Positions 11,245 to 21,919 of a stretch of DNA of 64,000 nucleotides are shown piece by piece. A model generated the notes under the pieces. The model ran no database searches and was not told where the DNA came from. It worked only from the letters and a program-made list of their open reading frames with translations. Within the stretch, counting starts at the first letter, position 1. Each line of letters opens with the position of its first letter. A program made the translations under genes and the position numbers. This DNA is from Ceratorhiza oryzae-sativae (Eukaryota; Basidiomycota; Agaricomycetes; Cantharellales; Ceratobasidiaceae), in assembly GCA_030998015.1 (NCBI GenBank), contig JARWMV010000235.1:1708585-1772584 (forward strand), read 5' to 3'.

Positions 11245-12393
11245 CCAATGCTGCTTGAAGATGATACCTTGACACCCTCTCCAAGGATAACCAAAAGCAG
11301 CAAGAGCTTGAAATAGCTGCCAAGGGACCTGATGACAAGGATGCTCAAACAGCCACTACAAACTGACAGCAGGCAACAGTGGGGATTTCAAAGCCCAGGA
11401 GGTCCTTGTTGCCATGCACAGATTGTATAATGACTTTGCCAAGCTTGTGCTTGGTGACAGCATTTCAAGTCAACTACAGCCTGTTGCTGCAGCCTTCTGC
11501 ATATACACCTGACTCCTAACTGTACCCCCACTCCTTTCTGGAGAAGCATAGTCTGTGCCTCCAGAAGAGGAGTCAGACCAGCTAGACCAGATGCAGGGCT
11601 CACCAGTACAGCTGGATGATATGTCACCTGGACTGTTGGACACCAACTTGTTATGGCAAAAAGAAGAGGCTGTCTGCTGATGAATCAAGTGTCAAGTCCA
11701 ACTGGAGATGGAGCAAGACCAAAAGCAGATGGAGGAAGCTTGAGTGTCTAAGAACATCAACCCCCAGTCAGCCTACTTTTACCCAACAGCAAAACTCCCT
11801 GTGAAAGCTTGGCTCCAGCACTCAAAAGATATGTTCTCTCAATGCTGGCACAACAACAAAGTGGCCATGCATGTAAGTTGTCTTTGTTTCCTCCACATAC
11901 AAAAAAATGTGACTGACACTCATTTGGTGTTCAGATCACACTTCATTCATTTATGTATTATCTACATTGGTTCTTGCCCTTGCATCTCCTCTTCCTCTGC
12001 CTGTTGCCTGCCCTGTACACATGTTTTTGGTGACAGTGGGAGTGTTTGATGTGGAGGTGGGCCCCCTTCTGGACTGTGGGAGCTGATGGAGGCTTGCTGG
12101 GACACAAAACATCACAATGGTACAAGTTGGTGCAGGACACACATGTCCTTGGTCTCTCTTGCATCAATGCATGCAGTGGGACAACACAATTGGCACTCAA
12201 AAAGGTGAGCAACCAACCTTTGTATTATTAAGACAAAATGCACTTACCAGGGATAACACATGTCCTGCATTGTTTTGGACAGTCAGTTCAACACTGCCTG
12301 TTGAGTTTTGGCCAATGAGCTCCCACAGCAAACTATCATGGAGCTTGCCAGGTTGTATTCAGCCAACCAGACTGGCAGTGCTGTAGTCCCAGT
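11245..12393 (+). pseudogene. Unrecognised coding relic interrupted by a MITE, 5' part
   Basis: CpG-poor sequence with short codon-like blocks: EVLVAMHRLYNDFAKLVLGDSISSQLQPVAAAFC near 11400, then NPQSAYFYPTAKLPVKAWLQHSKDMFSQCWHNNKVAMH near 11765-11875, ended by a plausible GTAAGT donor. Near 12308 comes MANELPQQTIMELARLYSANQTGSAVVPV, which runs into the MITE. The frame resumes after the MITE as VALLNCLETEITQSK. I do not recognise the protein. The setting suggests transposon cargo or an old element gene. Confidence 0.4.
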
Positions 12394-12525
12394 TAAGGAT
12401 GTGATGCTGATATTCTGGCATTCTGGCATCAAGGGTAACTCAATTACAGAAGCACTGATTTATAAGCTGATGCAATTGAGTTACCCTTGATGCCAGAATG
12501 CCAGAATATCAGCATCACATACTTA
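12394..12525. mobile_element. Foldback MITE, hAT-type, copy A
   Basis: 132-bp palindrome-like element. The 52-bp terminal inverted repeats (12394-12445 and 12474-12525) differ at one position and enclose a 28-base loop. It is flanked by the 8-bp direct repeat GTCCCAGT (12386-12393 and 12526-12533). The end TAAGG fits the hAT end pattern (Y-A-R-N-G) and 8-bp duplications are typical of hAT. Deleting 140 bp (element plus one repeat) rejoins an open frame as SAVVPVALLNCLETEITQ, which validates both borders. The element is too short to code for anything, so it would need a hAT transposase in trans. Confidence 0.9.
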
Positions 12526-12533
12526 GTCCCAGT

Positions 12534-12900
12534 TGCCCTCCTCAATTGCCTTGAAACTGAGATCACACAGAGCAAGTTCCAGCATGTGCTGAAACCTGGT
12601 CAGCAGGACAGACAAGGCATCATCACCATGGTTTTGAATGTGCATCTGGCCAAGTGCACCTTTGTGCTTGAGAGTTGTCAGCAAACTGGCCTCTCCACCA
12701 CCACCACCCCCCCAACCAAACACCTGATCTTGACAGTGCTGTTGCAGGCCAACTTCTGGTCCCATTCTCTCTTTTTGGAATGGGTCTTGGGTTGGGGGGA
12801 TCCCATGAAGGAAAAGCCAGATGTCTTATGGAAGACAGCAAACTTGACAGTCTGGTGGAGTGCTGCCAACACATGATACATTGCTGACATTGTTGTACCT
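12534..12900 (+). pseudogene. Unrecognised coding relic, continuation after the MITE
   Basis: Continues the frame from 12308-12393 after virtual removal of the MITE: VALLNCLETEITQSKFQHVLKPGQQDRQG and on to about 12876. It includes a Thr/Pro-rich stretch. No known domain recognised. Confidence 0.4.
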
Positions 12901-13037
12901 TCCTTTGCTGCCTCTCAAGCTGCATGACATCTTTTAACTGTAGTAGAAATTTTGTGTTTGTAGAACAGCCAAGAGTGTTGGGCAACTGAAGAGATCCATG
13001 ACCCTGGGCTCTGCAGCCAACTTTACAGGATTTCCTG

Positions 13038-13703
13038 TTGGATGAGGTAGCAGAAACTGCTGGAGGTAAGAGAATTCAAACAAAGAAGGCAAGGAAGATG
13101 GGCAACAATGATGGGCCAGCTCCAGCAATGACAACTGACACAGATGTGCAAGTGCTGTTGCTCAAACTGCCCATAGCCAAAAAGCCTCCCAAGTCAAGGG
13201 AGCAGATATCAGATGCTGATGACAAAGACCCAGACCCACCAACTGCCCTGATGCCTTCTGTCACCCCTTCAACCATGTCCAACCCCTCAATGGCTGATCT
13301 CTGCACCCTAGGTGCTGCTGTGCCACCCAAGGTTGACCTCTGGACATCACACAAGGCCAAACTTGCTGTAGGTGTTGATCACTCACTCACCCTCAATCCC
13401 CTTGTTCCAGTGCTGCAAGTACTTGTTCTGGCTAGCAATGATTTCAACTTTGATCCTGACTCAACTGCACACAACATCAACAAACAAGCTCCCAGCATTA
13501 TCAATCTGGCTGATCAACTGTATGCATCCAATCCTGGACATATTATGTGCAACCTCTCCAATCTATGTCCATTCTGTCATGGGCTAGACCATGACCATGA
13601 TTTTATTACAAATTTCAATCATTTTATTTATCACACATTTCTTTGTATTTTTGGACAAGTCCTGTCTATTCAGATATATGCAGTTTATTTTGATGTCACA
13701 TGA
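13038..13703 (+). CDS. Unrecognised open frame, 221 codons
   Basis: An open frame of about 221 residues: a basic N terminus (GGKRIQTKKARKMG), then an acidic and Pro-rich middle (ISDADDKDPDPPTA), then a region with CNLSNLCPFCHGLDHDHD near residue 180. It is CpG-poor like its surroundings. It could be part of the same decayed multi-exon gene as the pieces on either side. No function can be named. The Cys/His-rich motif resembles a small zinc-binding site, but this is weak. Confidence 0.35.
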   Translation: MDEVAETAGGKRIQTKKARKMGNNDGPAPAMTTDTDVQVLLLKLPIAKKPPKSREQISDADDKDPDPPTALMPSVTPSTMSNPSMADLCTLGAAVPPKVDLWTSHKAKLAVGVDHSLTLNPLVPVLQVLVLASNDFNFDPDSTAHNINKQAPSIINLADQLYASNPGHIMCNLSNLCPFCHGLDHDHDFITNFNHFIYHTFLCIFGQVLSIQIYAVYFDVT

Positions 13704-14152
13704 CCTTGTTTATTGTTGACTCAATGTTTGGGCTTACCAGAAGGTTCTGTAATGACATGGCATAGTTACTTCTTATTGGTCCTGGTATTTGATAGTACTG
13801 CCTCAGCCATGAATATATAAAGGGAGAGTCTGAGAGCCTTAAGCCTCAGAACTCAACCTCCTGTTCTACCCTCTTCATCATCTAACCTCTAGGCCACCAA
13901 GCCAGAGGTCCATTGCCCAGGTATCTTCATAGCAAGTGCACCCTTACTCTACCCTGCATCTCATCACACCAAACCCCTTGCTCACTGTGCATTCTACCTT
14001 AGACATTGTGGTTTGACCTCCAGCTGTTATAGCCCATAGGTCCACCATGGCCTCATCAGCATTTGGCCTTAGTTGTGACAGCATGGCCTTTACACATTCC
14101 TTCTGATATTTAGCATGCACTTGGTTGCTGAGATGTTGCCCCTGTTTCTGGT

Positions 14153-15781
14153 TTGGAGACCAGCAACACTCTTGATGGCAAACCTGCACATACTATAGTG
14201 GCCATCAGCAAAATTGAAACCATTTGTCAAGAACTCTGCAACACAATTCATTTCCAGACAGCTGCTATCAGGAAAATGCTGGTTGGAGTGTGTGCCCCAA
14301 TTGTCAACAACACACTAGCCAGTATATTTGCAAGTTTCAAGGTGAGTCTAGTCCAGTTTTGTGACCTAGACATACATGTGACTCACCCACATTGACAAAC
14401 TGTGTTGTGGTGTCTTTTTTGTTTGCACAGGACATCTACACCACCTGTATTGCCAAAGTTTTCTTGTGGTGGTATCAAATGTTGGATGCAGCTGCAATTA
14501 ACTTGGCCATGCACATTGTATCCTCAGACAGCATGAACAGCAAGGATCCTTTTGATGTCAAAGAGGAGGACAACCTGCTCCTCAACTTGAAGACAACCTT
14601 CCTGTTGGATGTCCAAAAGTCTTGTAAGCAACCTGTTAAATTCCACTCTAGCTCCTTGCAATACTCATGCATATATGCAGTCAGGGGGTCACCAATGATG
14701 GCATTATCAAGGAGGCTGGACATGTCAGTAAGGGAGGCAATGAAAAAGGTATGTGATCACTCTTCCCTCCCCTTGTTGCTGTGGCTTTAATATAGTGCCT
14801 ATTGCTGGTCCAGACAATGCATCTTGGAAGCATGTTGCTCATGCTTTGTTACTTTCTGCCCATGTGCAGTTTTGGCTCCAACAAGAACAAATCAAAGAAA
14901 CAAGGGGCTGTTGCCACTGTCATGGCTGCAACTTGTCAAACTGAGTGGAACAAGTGTTGTCACCTTGCACTACCTGATTCAGGTTTACTGGATGTTGTCA
15001 TTGACCCCATCCTAGTTTGGGACCATCAAGCTCTTCACTCAAGCAGGCTTCAGCTGCAGTCAGCAAGGTTTAAAGCTTGGTCACCCACACCATGAGCAAC
15101 CAAGATGAAAATTCCTTGTTCTCTACCAGGCAATTTGCTAAGCACCAATCCCAATTCCCATCTGCTGCAACTGATACTGGCAAGGGCTGTGAGGCACTCT
15201 CAGCACTGCTGCAGCACATGCAGAAGGATTCATGCATGCTCTTGGAACACTGGAGCAGAGTCTCTAACTGTTTGGTTCACAACCACTTGGGCATCCTGCA
15301 GAGCCATTTGACAGGTCAGGAAGACCAAAGCCTTGACAAGGATGGGGATGGACAGGTGCAAGCAACCAAGGTGGTGAAAGGGAAGGCAGCAACAGGCAAG
15401 GGCAAAGGTGGGCCTGACTATGATGGCCACCATGCCAGTGGCAACACTCTGGGGGCTATCCATGTTGCTGGAAATGTCTCAGAGTTGTTTTCCAGACCTG
15501 CACCCAAAAAGATCAACACACTGTCAGGCAATTCAGACTTGGAAGAGTGGGAGTCAACAGTCAACAAATCATCCACTTTCCTGTTGCCCAACCAACAAGC
15601 CCAGACACAGCATGCAACCCAGCATAGTCATAAACACAGGACTTGTGACAACAACAACAATGTTGATGAGGAAGAGGATTTGAATGTTGACAATTCCATT
15701 GTTCCCAATACTCAGTCAACCAATAGTGTTGCACTGGACTCTGGTATTGTACTGCTGTATGGACAATCTCCAAATACATGA
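14153..15781 (+). pseudogene. Unrecognised spliced coding relic
   Basis: Three adjacent coding-like blocks joined by plausible GT-AG introns. 14200-14340 reads IVAISKIETICQELCNTIHFQTAAIRKMLVG. 14430-14748 reads DIYTTCIAKVFLWWYQMLDAAAINLAMHIVSSDS and ends before GTATGTGATCAC. 15077-15781 is a 234-codon low-complexity frame with basic (VVKGKAATGKGKGG) and acidic (DEEEDLNVDN) patches. CpG is nearly absent. It lies just upstream of, and in the same direction as, the OrsD-RecQ-like gene, so it could be a partner gene of the same element. I do not recognise it. Confidence 0.35.
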
Positions 15782-16559
15782 GTGAGCAAAGTTTTGCTAC
15801 TTGTTTTCTTGTCCTGCACAGGTGTACAAGTCAGTTTTCTCTTTCATCTTTGTTTCATGTTTGTATTTGTTCTATCCTCCACACTTGCTTCTGATCAATC
15901 CACTTTCATTGCATATAATCACATTATATGATGTTTACCTTCATTCACACACTAAATAACCTGTGTGATGCTTGTTGTTAGTCTGTTTTTGGTGCACAAT
16001 ATACTCAGCACATGTCATTGCACTGTAACATACCCTTCTTGTCTACTCTAGTGCCATTGGTGCAAGCCATCAATTAGGGGTTGACTGATACCAGGGGACA
16101 GATCTGCAATGGTAGCTGAAGCACCTATAGTTGTACAGTTGTTCCTTTTTCTTTGGTGGGAATATCTGTTTTTTCTTTTGAAAAAGGTTTATACTTTCTG
16201 CCAAATACATAAATACAGACTCATTTGCCATGAGTGGTTCAACTGAATTGAAACACATGGTTAGAAACCTGGGTCAAACCCTACAATGTTAACATAGTCT
16301 CTGTTCCTCTGGTTCACCAGCTGGTGATACAAAAGTATTGGGATATCTAGCCCTGTTTCTCCTTTTTCTTCCAGTCTCTCCTAGGTCTGATAGGCATGGA
16401 GTATGAGTGATCATCTGAAAGGATTTCAACTCTCAGCAAAATTGAATTCCTGCTGGTAGCTCACCTCCCAGGTGCTGTCACTTGTCCAGCTTTACAGGAG
16501 TTTGACCTTGGCATTGTCCCTGACCATGATCTGCTTTGTTGCATCAATAAAATGTGACC

Positions 16560-19500
16560 TTGGTTGAATCTCCTCAATGCATGAACTGCACCAGATCATT
16601 GGAAGAAAGAACACCAAAACACAAAGAAGTGTGCCCCACTTAAGCCCATGGCAACGGTTTTTGCACAATTCAATGTGTACAAGGGACAAGTAATGTCCTC
16701 CTGCTTTGAAAGAAATCATCAACTGCACTCACTAGGTTACACAACACAGCTAATGGATTATGCAACACCACCTTGGCCATCCCCACCTTACATTTTACTA
16801 CCAATAGAGGAGTCTTGGATGTGCCTGATATGTGACACCAATGACAAGCCATACTTTGAGAGCAATGTGGACACCAGGCACTGTCACTATTGCAATTTAC
16901 ACAAGAAAAGCTCTCTAACATTCAAGAAAGCATGGATACAGGTTACATTGCATTATTTCACTCCTTCATACTACAATGGCCCTACAAAGTTTTTCATAGT
17001 ACAGAGTGACCTCTCCAAACTACCAAGCATCAACAACAAGACTGGGATTGTGCAAGACTCACCTGCCAATCTCCTCCATACATTTGTGGGGACCTGGAAG
17101 GCTGCAGCACTTGTATGTGCACCAACTGATACACTCAAAGAGGTTATGCCTTTCCTGCACTACTCTGGTTGCACTGACCATATTGAGGGGTTTGATGTTA
17201 ACTACCTTTTGGACTTGGTATCAGTTCCTCTATTAATGGACCCTGTCCACCACTTGTATAAGACCATGCTGGATGTTTTCTTGTATGAGCAGAAGGACCT
17301 ACATCAACTACCAGGTAGCACAGCACTAGCACTGAGGGATGAAGGCAAAGGGTGAGAATCAATACCATTGATAGCCATAAGTAAGCTGATAGAAAATGTG
17401 CCAGGCAAGAAGAACTGAAAGCCATCCATCCATTGGCAGTGGCTAGCCAGAATGACTATGCAAGCTACTGGGGCAGATGGTGTGTCTTTGTATGTCAGTT
17501 GCTGCAACAGGTGCAGCAGGGGCAGGATGAGTACCCTATTCATCTCACAGAAAACCAGCAGAAAGTGACTGGATGGGCATGCGATTACTCAACTCAAAAC
17601 CCTAATTGGCAACCCCATTTAAATGCAAGTTCCATTGCAAGTTATCTCACACAAGCATTCTGGTCCCCCAAGTGTAACAACCACTTCTCCTATATGAACA
17701 AGAACCAATCAATGATGCAACAGTCTGCTTCTCCACCCTTGTCTGCCTTGAGCAGGATGGTACCTTTGCAAACCTGTGTAGCTGTGCCAACAAACTAGTC
17801 CACATAAAGTACATGATCTGCCAGGGCATGCTGCAATGGCCAAAGCAGCACCTGAATGATGATGCAACAAAACTTCACTTTCTGTAAGTGCTTCTCAAAT
17901 CTCTGTTGTGTACAGTATCATTGAAACTGCATGATGCAACATCTGTATGCTAGTTGATCTCTTCTCTGCAGCCCTGACTCACAGAAGACTCCCCCCTTTT
18001 GCCTGTATCTGTACAACAACTTCTCTTGCTATGACATAGTCTTACACAACAACCTCACTACCAAATGTCCTATGGCTGCTAGGAGGAACCCAGCTTGTGT
18101 TGGAAGACCAGCAAATGTCCTGGTCATCAATACAGCAGATGATGTGGGACAAAATACAATCTGTGAGAACATTCTTAAACACTGTTGTTCTCATGAACAT
18201 CTCGCTACATCAATTGGACTATACCCTTACTGGAGATGACAATATAGTGGACAACCATTCATGTGCTGCCAAGGGCTATTCCATGTTTTCAGAAGCATGG
18301 AATGGATTTCACAAGCTGATATTTGCACTGGTCACAGAGATCATCCAGAACAAAAAGCTTGGGGGGCAATTCTTCAATGGCACAGTGACAACAATCAAGA
18401 CTCAGTAGTTGTATGGAACATGGATGGTACCCAGGAATGGTTGACTAACATGGGAGCCTCCATATTGTGTTTGATGAGAATCATGCACATTATGGGTGGA
18501 CAACCAGGACACAGGACTGAATATGCATTACTGAAGCTTTACAACACAAAGTTGCAGCTGCAGAACTTCTTTGTGTTTGGTCCTGGATCTATCAGCTACA
18601 TCCTGTACTACGGCAAAATAACCAGCCAGACAGGCTTAGACGTATTGTTGCCCACTTTGTGCCCTGGGTCATTGGCAGCATGTTTGTTGAGCTTCATGCA
18701 CTAGTCACAGCATTTTCTTTGGTCCTCATTGGACATTTAAATGGAGAACAAAGGCAATCTGCTCATGAACACCTTGCTTTCAATTCACTTGGTCTCCCAC
18801 CCAAAGCTGAGGATCTGTTGCAGTCAATATTCATGCTTGTCCATGAGCATTTAGGGGTTGAGGTTTGGTTACAAATTCTGCATCATCTCATCATTACATG
18901 CCAACATCAGTATATGCCAGATGCTTTTGGCACAGTGCATCATGCATTGAATATAGCAGATGCGCAGGCCAGCCATTCAACCAAAACTACTGAAGTACAA
19001 TATGCAATGGAGGCTAGCAAGATTAGATAGATCAAGTCTGGCACAGTGCAAGGCTATCACTGAGACTCTTGCACCTGGTGGATGGTAGTAATTGGTCAAT
19101 TCATTGGCGCATTGCTTGAGCAAGAGAAAAAAGGCAGGAAAAGATGCTCCAAATACCATTGCAGAGGCAAACAAGGAAGACTACAAGTATCCTCACATTG
19201 GACAAGCCACCAGCATTGACTGGGCAACTTCGATCAACACTGCAGAGCTGGCAACACAGCTGGTTGAGAAGACAGGCTTGCATATCTGACTAGCTCATGA
19301 GCTAATCACATCACTGGCAAAGGGTCTACAACCATTGGCTAGTGATACCCCCATTGGTGTGCAGGAGGACAAGGAGGAGCAAGAGTAAACCATGCTACAA
19401 AAACTCACAGTTGCCCTGTCCTGTATGTCTATAGCACCACCCAAAGGTTGTGCTCCTTCAGCTGTCACCCTACCCCAGCATCTGCACCTTCTGCAAATTT

Positions 19501-21089
19501 ATCTGGGCAACCAGAAGGCCCATTTCACATGTTGCAAGCAGAGCCAAAGCTACATGCATATACTCAACAAGGAATCCATTGTGGCCATCAGCTGCACAGG
19601 CAGCAGCAAGACTTTCCTGCTTGGATCACTTCCAATAGCTGAAAACACCAGGGTGACTGTAGTGGTGTTTGTTGTTCAAGCTTTGCATGACAACCAATGG
19701 AATGCATCAAGATCAAGAGGGGAGGGACTACACTTTCACAGATGAGAGCCAAGACTGGACATCACACAGAGCCTCATATTGATGTTGGTTGAACAAGCTG
19801 CTCAAGGGCCATTTCTTGCATGGTGCCAAGAGAGGAAGAGCCATGGATGGCTGAATTGCATCATAATCAATGAATGCCATGTTGTGCTCAGTGCAGGAAG
19901 CTATCAAGGCAATGTGATGAACCAGCTCTACTGATTGGCAAAGCTTCAGGTGCTGATGGTTTTCTGACAGCAACCCTACCACCAAGCATGGAAGAGCCTT
20001 TGAGGCAACAGATGGGAGGCCCAACATGGATAGTTGTGAAGGGTGGAACACAGCAAGCCAACCTGCATTTCAGAGTTGCACACTTCAAGACAAAATCAAT
20101 CACCTTGCAGGTTCTTGTGCATCACATTGAACAATATTGTATTGAGCTTTTGACAGGGGAGAGTCTCCCGATTGTTTGCCCAACATACAACAATGTGGAC
20201 AATGTAGCTGTGTTGATAGCTTGAAACAGGTACTATTGCACTCTACCACAGGTTGACAAAAACCCAAGTTATCAAAGGCTGGACATCAGGGACCATACCT
20301 GTAGTTGCATGCACAAAAGGATTTGCCACTGGAGTCCACCACAGATGATGTCAAGGCACAATCCACTTTGGACTATGTGGAGGGATGCTAGATTATGCAC
20401 AAGAGACTGGGCAAAGCAGTAGAGACAGCAAGCCTGCCATGGCGCTGATGATCTACTGGGAAGGGACAGAGCATCCAGACAGGCACAAGCATTGCTACTG
20501 GCCTGAGTACATCAGAATGATTGAAAGCACTGGATGTTATAGATGGGAGCAGACAGGTTGCTTGGACAAGATTGATCAGAGGGAGACCAGTGCTTCTGCC
20601 AACTACACACCTTGCAGGAATTGTGTCAACAATCTTGAGAGGCTGTCAAAAGATTATTTGGTGAACAGTGTTGTTTCCTTTCAGCACAACCCTGTTTCAG
20701 GAACCATATTGACCTCTCCACCTGAGCACTGGCTGATGGAACAAATTCCCAGGAGTGATAGAGGAGATGGTGCATTGTTGAGTAGCCCCAGCTCATGCAA
20801 TATCCTGCCACATGTCAATGCATCCTCTGAGGCAAGACCTTCCCACTTGCATAGCACCTTGCCTTGGACTACCAATGCAGTCCCTCCTGTAGGAACCCAA
20901 GCATCTGTGGAGTTTTCAATCACTCAGCCCACCAGCAGACAAGCACAAAGAAGGAACAAGGGCAAGCAGAGGGAAGACAGCCAACCAAATGTTGATGGCA
21001 ATGCGAGGGGAGAGTCTGGAGCTTCCAATACTGCACAAGACACTGCTGCACTCAGAAACATGGCAGTACATATGGCACCCAACAACTGA
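16560..21089 (+). pseudogene. OrsD-RecQ-like (telomere-linked type) helicase, locus 1, decayed
   Basis: Long multi-exon relic. The N-terminal part at 16648-17355 has Cys/His motifs (WMCLICDTND, HCHYCNLHKKSSLTFKKAW) of the OrsD/DUF3505 kind. The middle region near 18400-18660 (VVVWNMDGTQEWLTNMGASILCLMRIMHIMGG) also occurs at locus 2 (44250-44600). From 19392 RecQ-like helicase motifs follow: SIVAISCTGSSKTFLL (Walker A, usual TGSGKT), INECHVVLSAGSY in the motif II position, FLTATLPPSMEEPL (motif III) and LDYAQETGQSSRDSKPA (motif VI, usual QETGRAGRDG). The Cys motif TPCRNC follows. Stops, shifts and altered Walker A and motif VI residues make it inactive. Similar fungal genes are often subtelomeric. 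Confidence 0.7.
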
Positions 21090-21114
21090 CCTGCTTCCTG
21101 CATACCTACACACT

Positions 21115-21250
21115 TATTAAGGCAGAGTAGGGCCAGGGAGGGAACAGGAAACCAGGTAGGGAACAGCAAAACCAGGTAGGGAACACCCCAGTATGTGGGA
21201 ACTCCCACGTGGGGAACAAGGTAGGGAGAACCCAGGATGAGAAACCAAGG
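21115..21250. repeat. Short GTAGGGAACA-rich tandem repeat
   Basis: Degenerate repeats of AACCAGGTAGGGAACA between two helicase relics. The same GGTAGGGAG flavour appears near 62700-62760. No gene in it. Confidence 0.6.
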
Positions 21251-21919
21251 CAAAGAACACATAAGCAAGTACATCATGACAATGGGCATCCAGCCACACC
21301 TTGCCAAAGGGGGTTCCTCCACTCACAAGTGATAGATCCTGGTGTGTCCCACACCTGCATTATTACTGCCCTTTCAGTCATCAGCCACCACCAACTGGGT
21401 GCTCTCAGACAAGGGCAGCAATGGCCAGTTTGCAACAATGTGTCCCTGCTTCCCACAGTAGTGACATGTCTGCTGGTCCTCCAAAAATGCAGGTGAACAA
21501 GTGTATACGCAAGTGAGAGGGCATGATAAATGAACATCTATCAACACATAAATGAGCAGTACTGTACAGTCAAGCCACACATGTGCACCATATGTGCCCC
21601 ATGACAACTGAATTCCAACAATCTGAGTTCCACCCTTGCTAAGTTGTTAAGAAGGCATATCCAAGCAATTCTAATGCTGAGAGGAAACAAAGGTACAGAG
21701 CGCCACATGAGAGACAAAACAGCAATCCAGCCACCCTGGGCAAGGCCCTGCAGGATATGTAGGCCAGGTGATTTAGCTAAGTGGTCCACTCTAGGGTGCA
21801 TGCTATGTTTTGTGAATTGGTTCAATGTGTAAAATGAAAATAAAATTCAACAAATAACAATAAGAGACAATCATCCATTTCTCCCAGAGTGTACTTCCAC
21901 ATGCACAGTCCACTGATCA

